Positions 8,497 to 16,791 of a DNA stretch of 64,000 bases are shown here, piece after piece. Where the stretch lies: positions 124,001 to 188,000 of the forward strand of contig NZ_JAERVJ010000008.1 of the NCBI RefSeq assembly GCF_016745395.1, written 5' to 3'. The translations under genes were made by a program, and so were the position numbers. The notes beneath the pieces are model-generated. The model was not told the DNA's origin. It made no database searches and worked only from the letters and a program-made list of their open reading frames with translations. Position 1 is the first letter of the stretch, and every line of letters begins with the position of its first letter. The stretch is from Methylocystis sp. Sn-Cys. Lineage in GTDB: Bacteria > Pseudomonadota > Alphaproteobacteria > Rhizobiales > Beijerinckiaceae.

Positions 8497-9987
8497 TCAG
8501 TGTTGGCCCTCGACCAGCTTTCGCGCGGCATCGCGCATGCCCGCGCGCGACTCATCGTGCAGATAGGGCATGTGCCCGCCTTTCAGCACAATGAGGCGGA
8601 CGCGGTCGGCGTCCCCATAGGCGGGCAGTTGATCGAGCATCAGCTTGGTGGCGAAATAGGGCGTCACGAGATCGGCGACGCCATGGACGACAAAAACCCG
8701 CAGTCTGGGATCGAGCGCCAAGGCGTCACGCAGATCGGAGACAACCTCGGCGTTCTCGCGTCCGCCATGACCGAAATCCCACCGGCGTGCGATCCGTTCG
8801 TTGAGGATGAAATAGCGTGCTTCGCCGATCGGCCAGGCGAGCTTTTCCTGGGTGAGGCGCATCATGGCTGCGCCGAGCGGCGTGCGCCATGTTTCGAGAA
8901 CCGGATCGCTCCAGTCGCTCACCGGCGCAAAGGGCGTGGGATCGTAACCCTCCACGCCGCCGTCATAGGCGCTGGAGACGCGCTGCTTGTTGCGACCACG
9001 TTCGCGGCTGAAGCTCTTCGCGTCGATACGGGCGCCGAGGCGCGAGACGAAATGGCTGTCGAGCAAGGTGAAGCGTGCGACGGACTGGTTCATGCGGGCG
9101 AGCGCCGGTCCATCCTTGGCGCCTTTGAGCAGGTCGACAATATAGTCGCCCGCAGCGTAGGTTTCGGCGTCCGCCAGCTCGGTCCGCCCGTTGGAGCCGC
9201 GCGCGACGGCGGTCATGGAGGGCAGCAGCCCCGCGTAGGACAGAAGATTGCGCCCGCCCTGCAACCAAGCAAAATCCAATGCGGGCGACACCAGATAAAG
9301 ACCCTCGACGCCAATATTCTCGCGCTCTCTCAAAGCCGCTAGCGCTTTGATCGCGCGAAAAGCGCCGTAGCTTTCGCCGACAATATATTTTGGCGACAGA
9401 AGACGGCCCCTGGCCGCGAGCCATTTGCGCATGACGACTGAGAGCGCCTCGGCGTCGCCGTCGACGGAGAAAAAGCGCTTCTCGATGTCGTCGCTGTCGG
9501 ACAACAATTTGCTGTAGCCCGTCCCAGGCGGATCGATCAGGACGAGATCGGCGAAGGCGAGCCATGTCTCCGCATTGTCGGCAAGCACGGGCGCTCGGGA
9601 AGGGGAGGGGGCGTCCGCCGGGAAGCGCAGCCGCCAGGGCGAAAGGGCGCCCAGCCCCAACCATGCAGAGGCGGCGCCTGGCCCGCCGTTGAAGACAAAA
9701 ATGACCGGGCGCGCGGCGGCGTCGGCGCCGTTGCGCTCATAGGAAACATAGGCGACGTCGGCCTGGGGCGCGTCGCTCTTGGCGTCGCGTAGCCGAATGG
9801 CTCCCGCACGCGCGGTGAACGCGACCTGCTCGCCTTGCAGAGAGATGATGTGAGATGTCACCGCCTCGGCCGGCAGCCCCCGCGCAACAACTTGTTCCTC
9901 CGCGTGTTTCTGGCTCTCGGCGCGGGCGGGCGGAGAAGCCCAGACAGCGAGCGCCGCCGCCAGCGCGATCGATGCAAATCTCATCAT
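8497..9987 (-). CDS. Secreted serine carboxypeptidase (peptidase family S10)
   Basis: 496 residues. The start is ATG 9987 (second ATG at 9984) behind GAGAGGAGGC; a signal peptide of about 23 residues ends at PPARAES. S10 landmarks are present: FVFNGGPGAAS (residues 98-107, oxyanion loop), YIVGESYG with nucleophile Ser206, FVVHGVADLVTPY with Asp439 and KGGHMPYLH with His472. The family removes C-terminal residues from peptides, often at acid pH; the location here should be periplasmic or extracellular. It diverges from a small secreted-protein gene and is bounded downstream by a repeat element. The frame is open far upstream, but that region has no similarity to the family. Confidence 0.9.
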   Translation of the reverse strand: MMRFASIALAAALAVWASPPARAESQKHAEEQVVARGLPAEAVTSHIISLQGEQVAFTARAGAIRLRDAKSDAPQADVAYVSYERNGADAAARPVIFVFNGGPGAASAWLGLGALSPWRLRFPADAPSPSRAPVLADNAETWLAFADLVLIDPPGTGYSKLLSDSDDIEKRFFSVDGDAEALSVVMRKWLAARGRLLSPKYIVGESYGAFRAIKALAALRERENIGVEGLYLVSPALDFAWLQGGRNLLSYAGLLPSMTAVARGSNGRTELADAETYAAGDYIVDLLKGAKDGPALARMNQSVARFTLLDSHFVSRLGARIDAKSFSRERGRNKQRVSSAYDGGVEGYDPTPFAPVSDWSDPVLETWRTPLGAAMMRLTQEKLAWPIGEARYFILNERIARRWDFGHGGRENAEVVSDLRDALALDPRLRVFVVHGVADLVTPYFATKLMLDQLPAYGDADRVRLIVLKGGHMPYLHDESRAGMRDAARKLVEGQH

Positions 9988-10128
9988 GCCGCCTCCTCTC
10001 GTGAGCTCGTCCAGAAAGCATATCGTCGTCGAGAAACGCCGCCGACCGCTTTTTTCGATCATTTTCCACGATCCGCGGCGCCTGCCGAATGTTCTATCTA
10101 TCCGGCGGGCGGGCGATCCGGAGGCACC

Positions 10129-10374
10129 ATGCGACCGATTCAAATCTTTTTCGTGCTCCTCGCGGCAACCCAATACGTTGGGGCGCTGGCCGCAGAGGAG
10201 GCACAGCCAAAAAGAGAGCCGTCTGGCGACGAAACCCTCAGCCAGCGCCTCGATAGGCAGAAAGGCGTCCTGAAACCGAAGCAGGACGTCGATCCCTCCT
10301 TTGTAAAACCAGCGCCAAAGATGGACCCTCGCTCGACGCCGGAGATCAAACCGCCGAGCCCCGAGGCGAAGTAG
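10129..10374 (+). CDS. Small exported protein of unknown function
   Basis: 81 residues from ATG 10129 with GGAGGC 4 bp upstream. Residues 1-21 are a signal peptide (hydrophobic core IFFVLLAATQYVGALA, cut before EEAQ). The mature 60 residues are charged and proline-rich with no cysteine, ending in PPSPEAK. I do not recognise a family. It diverges from the S10 peptidase across 141 bp; a functional link is possible but not shown. Confidence 0.6.
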   Translation: MRPIQIFFVLLAATQYVGALAAEEAQPKREPSGDETLSQRLDRQKGVLKPKQDVDPSFVKPAPKMDPRSTPEIKPPSPEAK

Positions 10375-10750
10375 TTTGTAGAAGGGCCAATCAAACGGAT
10401 CTCGCATCACTTTGTCGAGGGCGGGTATTTGATTGCGACCCGCCGAGGGGCGGAGCGGCGGTTGCCTCCCGGACATCGACGCGCCGCTCTCGGGCTCTTC
10501 AAGTGCGGCACGTTGCCTCGCAGCGGCAAAATTCCCCGGCTTCAAAACGGCCGGAGTTGGAGAAGTCGCCAAAACGCGTCCAAAAAACATATTAAAAAAC
10601 AATATGTTCTGACGAGCGCTGTCTATCTGCCAACTGTTCGAATGGTTAAGAGAAAAATTTACCTAAAATTGTCCGTATTCTATTCAAATTCGGGCAAACG
10701 ATCTATAGCTTAAATGTTTGCGGATTTCATTTGGCTTGTGAGTTTCCCGA
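10375..10750. promoter_or_regulatory. AT-rich intergenic region with an inverted repeat upstream of wecG
   Basis: 376 bp without a credible gene. The 3' half is unusually AT-rich for this genome. It contains a perfect 8-bp inverted repeat AACATATT (10586-10593) and AATATGTT (10601-10608) separated by 7 bp, about 145 bp before the first glycosyltransferase gene. This is a plausible promoter/operator region for the polysaccharide locus; the protein that would bind it is unknown. Confidence 0.45.
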
Positions 10751-11500
10751 ATGCCCAACGAGCTCATCCTGGGGCCGATCAGAGTAGAGCACCTGACCGT
10801 CGATGCAGCGCTGAAACAACTCGACGAGGCGCTGGAGAAGGACTCTCCGAAGCGCGTCGCATTTTGTAATGCGCACTGCGTCAGCCAAGCCCTTTTCGAC
10901 CCAACCTATCGGGCGGCCCTATCACGCATGCTTCTTTTCAATGATGGGGTGGCGCTCGACATTGCGTCCAGGCTGATCACAGGCAAGCCTTTTCCAGCAA
11001 ATTTGAACGGCACGGATTTCATTCCGGCCTTTCTCGCAAAATCGAAACACTCCCTGCGCATTGCTCTCCTTGGCGGAAAACCGGGAGTCGCGCATCGGGC
11101 GGCGAAGAGCCTGGCGGCGCGCTATCCGCGGCATCAGGTCGTCTTCGTGCGCAACGGCTATTTTTCGGCAGAGCAGGAACGGGAGATCGTGGCGTTGATC
11201 GCCAAAGAGGCGCCGGACGTGCTCCTCGTGGCCATGGGCAATCCGCTTCAGGAACTATTCATGCACAGAAATGCGCAGGCGCTGAATTGCAAGCTCGTCT
11301 TCGGCGTTGGCGCGCTGCTGGATTTCCTGTCCGAGAGCATGCCTCGCGCGCCTTTCTGGATGCGAAAAGCGCGTCTCGAATGGCTGTTTCGGCTGAAGAA
11401 CGAGCCGCGTCGGCTGATGGCGCGTTACACCGTGGGGGCAGTCACTTTTGCCTGGGCGGTGTTGGTGTTCCGGATCAAAGCGACGCTCGATAGCCCTTGA
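10751..11500 (+). CDS. WecG/TagA/CpsF-family glycosyltransferase (GT26)
   Basis: 249 residues. Family motifs are visible: VAFCNAHCVSQA, LFNDGVALDIASRL (the conserved N-D-G region, about residues 57-70), NLNGTDFIPA, LLGGKPGVA and ALLVAMGNPLQE-like VLLVAMGNPLQELFM. Members transfer ManNAcA, ManNAc or other sugars to a lipid-linked intermediate in teichoic acid, ECA or gum synthesis (GumM is one). The last 26 bp overlap the end of the convergent GT2 gene. No initiating sugar-phosphate transferase is in this window. Confidence 0.88.
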   Translation: MPNELILGPIRVEHLTVDAALKQLDEALEKDSPKRVAFCNAHCVSQALFDPTYRAALSRMLLFNDGVALDIASRLITGKPFPANLNGTDFIPAFLAKSKHSLRIALLGGKPGVAHRAAKSLAARYPRHQVVFVRNGYFSAEQEREIVALIAKEAPDVLLVAMGNPLQELFMHRNAQALNCKLVFGVGALLDFLSESMPRAPFWMRKARLEWLFRLKNEPRRLMARYTVGAVTFAWAVLVFRIKATLDSP

Positions 11501-12359
11501 TCGTTCCGCGCATCCATTCGAGCTTGTCTCGCGCTGTCGTAAAGTCGAGCGCAACGAGCGAGAGTGCGGCGCGCGCGAACATCCGCGCCAAACGCCAAAG
11601 AAAATAGCCCGCGCCGTAATGGAGCCGCAACACGCGGCCAAATCCGGGCGCATAGGCGCGCGCGCGCTCGAGGGAGGCGCCGGCTCCTCCGGCGCCAACC
11701 TGATCGTGATGAACGATCAGATCGCTTTGGAACCAGGCGACGGCGCCGAGGCTCAGTCCCCGAAGCACATAATCCGTCTCTTCGCCCGATTTGAAAGCCG
11801 TCGACGCGCCCACGCCGAGTTCTTCGTTGAAGGGGCCGATTTTGCGAGCCAGTTCGGCGCGCAAGAAGATCGTGTTGGAGTTGCCGCAGAACCACACGTT
11901 GTGGCGATCAATCGCAACGGTCTCCGTCAGAAAATTCCCGAGGGAGTCTTTGCCCGAGGCGTCGACGGTCCTGCCCATGATCAGCTCGATGTCAGGATTT
12001 CGCGCGAAGCGTGTTGCGATGTCGGCGATGAGCCCATCCGGATACCAGCAATCGTCGTCGGGAAAGCAAATCAGCGCTCCTCTCGCTTCCGCAAGGCCGA
12101 CATTTCGAGCTCGGGAGAGACCGCGCGGCGAGGTCAAATGTGAGATTTTGAGCTTGCCCGCATAGGCGGCGAGGAGGGGATCGAGTGCGCCCGGCGGATT
12201 TTGGTCGACCAAAATCACCTCGAAGTCGTCGCTCGTTTGCCGGGCAAGAGATTCCAGCAGCCGGCTGAGCGGCGCGGTGCGGCCGACCGTGCAAAGGATG
12301 AGTGATAGGCTCGGGCTCCCGGATGCGAGACTCTCTGCCGGCCCATTAGCGCTGCGCAT
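11475..12359 (-). CDS. Family 2 glycosyltransferase
   Basis: 294 residues with a GT-A fold: LSLILCTVGRTAPLSRLLESLARQ at the N-terminus, VDQNPP for the nucleotide pocket, SRARNVGLAEA, and the metal-binding DxD region CFPDDDCWYPDG (about residues 99-110). GEETDYVLRGLSLG matches the E-D/E-x-D acceptor-site motif. It probably adds a sugar to the repeat unit of the polysaccharide encoded around it. It is transcribed opposite to its neighbours: convergent with wecG and divergent from the next glycosyltransferase. Confidence 0.85.
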   Translation of the reverse strand: MRSANGPAESLASGSPSLSLILCTVGRTAPLSRLLESLARQTSDDFEVILVDQNPPGALDPLLAAYAGKLKISHLTSPRGLSRARNVGLAEARGALICFPDDDCWYPDGLIADIATRFARNPDIELIMGRTVDASGKDSLGNFLTETVAIDRHNVWFCGNSNTIFLRAELARKIGPFNEELGVGASTAFKSGEETDYVLRGLSLGAVAWFQSDLIVHHDQVGAGGAGASLERARAYAPGFGRVLRLHYGAGYFLWRLARMFARAALSLVALDFTTARDKLEWMRGTIKGYRASL

Positions 12360-12460
12360 GAATTCTGCCTTCTAGAAAGTAGTTAGGTCGATCTTTATCA
12401 TTTTCCCCGTAAATCCTTCGCTAAATTCGGCGGAATGCCATGGGGAGACGGCGGGCGCTA

Positions 12461-13582
12461 ATGAAGATCGTTCATGTCGTTCGTCAATTCTGGCCTTCGA
12501 ATGGCGGGTTGGAAGAATTCGTGCGCAGGCTCGCGCTCGAGCAGATCGCCAAAGGCGACGATGTCCGCATCGTTACGCTGGACGAATTGTTCACGCGTCG
12601 GGGCGTGAAGCTCCCTGAGCGCGAGACGCGGGAAGGGATCGACATCCAGCGCATCCCTTTTCGCGGGTCGTCACGTTACCCCTTGGCGCCGAGCGTGCTC
12701 CGCCACATTGGCGATGCGGAGATCGTTCATGTGCATGCGATAGACTTTTTCTTCGATTTTCTTGCCCTGACTCTTGGTGTGCGTCACCGGGCCCTTGTCG
12801 CGACCACGCATGGCGGCTTCTTCCATACGTCCAAAAACTCTTTGCTCAAGCAAATCTGGTTCAATACCGTGACGCGGCTGTCCTCTCGCTTTTATGGCGC
12901 GATCGTCGCTTGCAGCGAGAGTGATTATCAGATGTTTGCGGGTATATCGCCTGCTAATCTGCGTCTCGTCGAGAACGGGGTCGATATTGCAAAATTCGCG
13001 AATCTGGCCAGCGCCGAACCGGTCAAAGCGATGATAACGATCGGGCGGCTCTCCGATAACAAAAGGATCGACCGTCTTCTCGATATGATGTCGGCCTTGG
13101 CGGCCAAGGATGATGAGTGGCGGCTGCATATTGTCGGAACTCAGTCCGATTGGTCGGGCGAACGCTTACGCAACGAGATTTCCGCGCGCGGCCTCGATGC
13201 CAAAGTGGAATGCTATCTGGGGCTCGACGACGCCGGCGTCGCAGAGGTGATCCGGCAATCCAGCATCTTCGTCAGCGCCTCCGAGCATGAAGGGTTTGGC
13301 ATAGCGCTCGTCGAAGCGCTGAGCGCAGGTCTCCTTCCGGTCGTCCATAGCAACGCGGCCTACCGCGGGTTTGCTTCGAAGCACGGCGCCGTTCGCATCG
13401 TCGATTTTGAAGACTCCCGATCAAGCGCGGCCGCCGTTCGAGGCGCATTCGCGGATCTTGCCGCATCTCCGAACTTGCGCGACGACGGGATCAAGGTTGC
13501 GGAAAAATTCACGTGGCCGCAGGTCGGGCAGAAATACCAAACGGTTTATAGAGACGTCCTCGGGCGGCGCGCCAGTGGATGA
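12461..13582 (+). CDS. Family 4 (GT-B) glycosyltransferase
   Basis: 373 residues from ATG 12461 (GGGGAGACGG about 11 bp upstream; an alternative ATG at 12440 adds seven residues). MKIVHVVRQFWPSNGGLEEFVRRLA is the N-terminal glycine loop of GT4 enzymes; SASEHEGFGIALVEALSAGLLPVV (about residues 272-295) is the E-x7-E nucleotide-sugar site. The product is a cytoplasmic retaining glycosyltransferase, probably acting on the same lipid-linked oligosaccharide as the adjacent enzymes. Confidence 0.88.
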   Translation: MKIVHVVRQFWPSNGGLEEFVRRLALEQIAKGDDVRIVTLDELFTRRGVKLPERETREGIDIQRIPFRGSSRYPLAPSVLRHIGDAEIVHVHAIDFFFDFLALTLGVRHRALVATTHGGFFHTSKNSLLKQIWFNTVTRLSSRFYGAIVACSESDYQMFAGISPANLRLVENGVDIAKFANLASAEPVKAMITIGRLSDNKRIDRLLDMMSALAAKDDEWRLHIVGTQSDWSGERLRNEISARGLDAKVECYLGLDDAGVAEVIRQSSIFVSASEHEGFGIALVEALSAGLLPVVHSNAAYRGFASKHGAVRIVDFEDSRSSAAAVRGAFADLAASPNLRDDGIKVAEKFTWPQVGQKYQTVYRDVLGRRASG

Positions 13583-13642
13583 GGCGGCTCGACGAGCGCG
13601 CCGCTGAGCGAATGTCGTTCTTGGGCAGTTCGCGCTTGCGCC

Positions 13643-14707
13643 TCAGCGACGGCGCGCGCGTCCATAGGCGCTTAGAACGCTCATCTGCGGCCGATCGTGG
13701 CCGTCTTTTGGTTCAACCGAGAACATATAGTCGCCCCACCAGGCGCCCGCCGCCCAATAAGCCCAACCGATCCATACGTCGCGGTTCTGCGCCATAAAGT
13801 CGAGCATCGCACGACCTTCGGCCAACGCTTCCGGCGTCGCCGCGAATCCAAATTCCCCGAGAAACGCCTTGGCGTGGCGGGCGCGCGCCCATTCAGTAAA
13901 CTCTTTCAAACGCGCCTTGCCGGCGCCCAAACTCGCCTGAGGCGATGTGCCGGAGCTATCGGCGTCGAGATATTGGTGCAGCTCATAGGCGAAGTTGTCT
14001 CCTGGGTCTACGACGCCCGTCATGACGGCGCCATTGTCGGTATTGGTCCAGGAATGCGCGCCGCTCCAATAGGAGCCAGGAACGAGGATAAGCTGACGGG
14101 CGCCGCTCTTCCGAATGGCGGCGATTGCAGCGTTGGCGCCGGTCAACCATTCGGCGGCCGATTGTTCGTGCGGCTCGTTCATCAAACCGAAAACGACGTT
14201 GGTACGGCCGCGTAACCGCGCGGCGATCTCACCCCAGACGGCAGCGAACTCTTGTGTCGCTGAAGCGTCTCGGCCAATGAGCCGTGAGTCGATCGCGCCA
14301 TACTGATGGAGATCGATGATGACGTCGGCGCCCTTGCGCGCCGCATAATCGATCAAACTGACAAGGGCGCGCCAATCCTCGGTCACGATCGATTTATCGC
14401 TGACGAACAGTCGGCTGCTCAGCACGGGGATCCGGAACGTGAGCAATCCTCGCTCGGTGAAATAGTCGATCTGTTGCGTCGTCGGCAGGACGTAATCGAT
14501 GTTTGGGCGGTTGCGCCCTGGATTCAACTCCGCGCCAGACAGATTTACGCCCGTCTTCCACGCATCCGCGCAGAGAGCGACGTTTGGCGCGAAGACGAGG
14601 CTTGCCGCGAGGGCGATGGCGGACAGTCTCGAGAAGAGCGCCAAAGCGCGCTTTCGCGTGGCGGACTCGAGACGAGACGGATTGGAAAAGTGGAGCTTTG
14701 ATCGCAA
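13643..14707 (-). CDS. Exported glycoside hydrolase family 5 (endoglucanase-like)
   Basis: 354 residues with a signal peptide of about 47 residues (AIALAASLVFAPNVALCADA). The GH5 TIM barrel shows DLHQYG, acid/base Glu178 in VVFGLMNEPHE and nucleophile Glu285 in AFLGEFG, with GWAYWAAGAWWGDY near the end as substrate-stacking aromatics. Glycanases of this type are common in exopolysaccharide clusters, where they trim or release the polymer. It reads against the cluster and is therefore separately expressed. Whether it cuts beta-1,4-glucan or the cluster's own product is unknown. Confidence 0.88.
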   Translation of the reverse strand: MRSKLHFSNPSRLESATRKRALALFSRLSAIALAASLVFAPNVALCADAWKTGVNLSGAELNPGRNRPNIDYVLPTTQQIDYFTERGLLTFRIPVLSSRLFVSDKSIVTEDWRALVSLIDYAARKGADVIIDLHQYGAIDSRLIGRDASATQEFAAVWGEIAARLRGRTNVVFGLMNEPHEQSAAEWLTGANAAIAAIRKSGARQLILVPGSYWSGAHSWTNTDNGAVMTGVVDPGDNFAYELHQYLDADSSGTSPQASLGAGKARLKEFTEWARARHAKAFLGEFGFAATPEALAEGRAMLDFMAQNRDVWIGWAYWAAGAWWGDYMFSVEPKDGHDRPQMSVLSAYGRARRR

Positions 14708-15163
14708 GATTCTGTCGCTTTCCGGCAGGCGCGCGCCGCAATGATTTTACCTTTTACGGCGTCAATTCGCGCTGCAACATGAACATTCTCTCGAAATTGC
14801 ACGGTTTCGTTAATGGCGGATTTGATCGCGCTCCATTTGTTACCTTGGTAAACAACCAAGTTTATTGTGCGTTTCCTCAGCCGTCCGCCAACAAGATTCC
14901 GGAGTTTAGATTAAATATGTAACATAGCGTTCACGACTGCGCTGCAGGAAGAGAGGGGTGAGTGAATGGCGTGGCCCTTGATCTCTGATGACGGGTTCGA
15001 TCATCGACGGGCGACCGCTCGATGAAATTTTTGCCCGTGCTCGCAGTAAAGAGGTTACGCGTAGCGTGGGACGACTTGTTCGCCGAGTTTTCGGGCTATC
15101 TCGAGCTCGAGCATGAGCGCGGCGTTCTAAGCGGATTCGAAACGAAAAGGTAAACGAAACTTT
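14708..15163. other. Intergenic region between GH5 and the flippase gene
   Basis: 456 bp between divergent genes. I find no convincing gene, RNA or strong inverted repeat. The short open frames here (for example 14503-14922 plus) mostly overlap the GH5 gene antisense and lack ribosome sites. It presumably holds the promoters of the GH5 gene and of the long flippase-to-GH2 transcription unit. Confidence 0.4.
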
Positions 15164-16690
15164 ATGTCCTTCGACCGTTTCGCGCGAAATTCGATCTTCG
15201 GCACGATTGCCGGCCTCAGCTCGGCTCTGGGCAGCTTCCTTGGGATGGTCATCGTGGCGCGGACGCTTGGTCCCGTCGGTTCTGGCGTTGTCAGCATGGG
15301 AATCTGGCTTGCCGGGACGGCCGTGACTTTCGCCGATCTGGGACTGCCTCTCACAGTATCCCGTTTTGTTCCCGAGTTGAACGCGCGCGAACAAAACCTG
15401 GAGGCGCGCGCGTTTGCTCCTTATTTTTTGAAAATGGTGTTGCTGACGACGGCGATCGTCGTCGGCCTATGCGTCGCTCTGGGCGTCGGCGGCGCCGAAT
15501 GGCTGCGCGACCATGTGCGATTCAGCATTCTGTCCAGCTCTCCGGATTCGATCTGGCTCGTTGTGGGATTTGTCTTCGCGTGTCAGGCCATCGGCAATTT
15601 TGGCCTATCCACGCTCCGGGGAGAGCAGCGCTTCGACCGAGCTGCGAAGCTGACGACTCTTGGGGCCCCGATCCAACTGATCGCGATGGCGACGGGGGCT
15701 ATTATGGGAGGCGCCGAAGGCGCGCTGCTCGGTTATGCGGTGGGCGGCATGGCGACGGCGAGCGTCGCTTTGCGGTTAATCGGCGCCAAAGTCGATTTGC
15801 CCGACGAGCTGAAACGCCGATCATGGCGCTTCGCCGTCAATAGCTGGATCGTCGGCGTCATTTCGACCATCGTCTGGTCGCGGGTGGAGCTTGCCTTTCT
15901 GGATTATTGGCGGGGCGCGCGGGAGGCGGGACTCTACTCGGCCGCCTATACGCTATGCGCCCTGGCCGTGCAGGGTCCGATGCTCATGACCGGCGGCCTC
16001 CTCGCCTATTTCTCCGAACGCCACGCTGTTTCGGATCAGTCGGGCCTCAAAGAGGCCTATGCGCAGGCCGTGCGATTTATGAGTCTTCTTCTGCTTCCCG
16101 CCTGTTTCGGTATGGCGGCGATCACGCCCGTTATCTTGCCTCTGCTCTTCGGCGACGCATTTTCCGACGCTGCTCCGGCTGCGGCGATCCTTGTTGGCGC
16201 GCAGGCCCTCGGCGCTATTTCGACGGTCAGCTCGACGTTTCTCATGTCGGTCGAGCGCGGCGCTTTTCTGGTGCGTGTCGGCCTGCTCGGCGTCCTGTTC
16301 TCGCTCCTGGCCGGAATGACGGTCATTCCGTTTTTCGGTCTCGAGGGCGCGGTGATCTCGCGGGCCTTTGTGCAAGGATTGTTAACCATCCTGGCGTTCA
16401 TCTTCATCGAGAAAGGGCTGCAGTGCCCATTTCCCCTCGGCGCCGTCCTTCGAATTACCGCCGCGGCGCTGGGCTGCGCGATCGCCGCGCGCGCCATCAT
16501 TGTTCTGTGGCCGCAGCCTGTTGCACTCTTTCTTGCTATTCCCGCGGGCGCGATTCTTTACGTCGTGGCGATCCTCGCTTTCCGCGCCCTGACGCCGAGC
16601 GACATCCAGGCGGTGAGCAAGGTCGCGAACAGGCTGGCTGCACGAGCGGCCCCATTGCTCGGCGCCTTTCAGGCGAGGCGACGCGGGTGA
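15164..16690 (+). CDS. Polysaccharide flippase (Wzx/MATE-like, oligosaccharide flippase family)
   Basis: 508 residues with about 12-14 membrane segments spread evenly. The N-terminus FGTIAGLSSALGSFLGMVIVARTLGPVGSGVVSMG matches the polysaccharide biosynthesis protein family, which flips undecaprenyl-linked repeat units across the inner membrane. A C-terminal basic tail (ARAAPLLGAFQARRRG) faces the cytoplasm. It is the first gene of an apparent co-directional unit running to 27802; the gap to the next gene is about 100 bp. Confidence 0.88.
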   Translation: MSFDRFARNSIFGTIAGLSSALGSFLGMVIVARTLGPVGSGVVSMGIWLAGTAVTFADLGLPLTVSRFVPELNAREQNLEARAFAPYFLKMVLLTTAIVVGLCVALGVGGAEWLRDHVRFSILSSSPDSIWLVVGFVFACQAIGNFGLSTLRGEQRFDRAAKLTTLGAPIQLIAMATGAIMGGAEGALLGYAVGGMATASVALRLIGAKVDLPDELKRRSWRFAVNSWIVGVISTIVWSRVELAFLDYWRGAREAGLYSAAYTLCALAVQGPMLMTGGLLAYFSERHAVSDQSGLKEAYAQAVRFMSLLLLPACFGMAAITPVILPLLFGDAFSDAAPAAAILVGAQALGAISTVSSTFLMSVERGAFLVRVGLLGVLFSLLAGMTVIPFFGLEGAVISRAFVQGLLTILAFIFIEKGLQCPFPLGAVLRITAAALGCAIAARAIIVLWPQPVALFLAIPAGAILYVVAILAFRALTPSDIQAVSKVANRLAARAAPLLGAFQARRRG

Positions 16691-16791
16691 GGTTCCCCGA
16701 ATATGGTTAGCGGAATTTTAAGCCGCTGGTTCTTAAAATTGCGGCCAGCGACCGACGCCTGGTTTTATGGCGTCGCGTGGAAAGCGGGTTT

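Noticed and set aside
14930-15100. tRNA-like GGGTTCGATC segment before the flippase gene
   Set aside because: No acceptor stem, anticodon arm or CCA-side pairing could be built around it.
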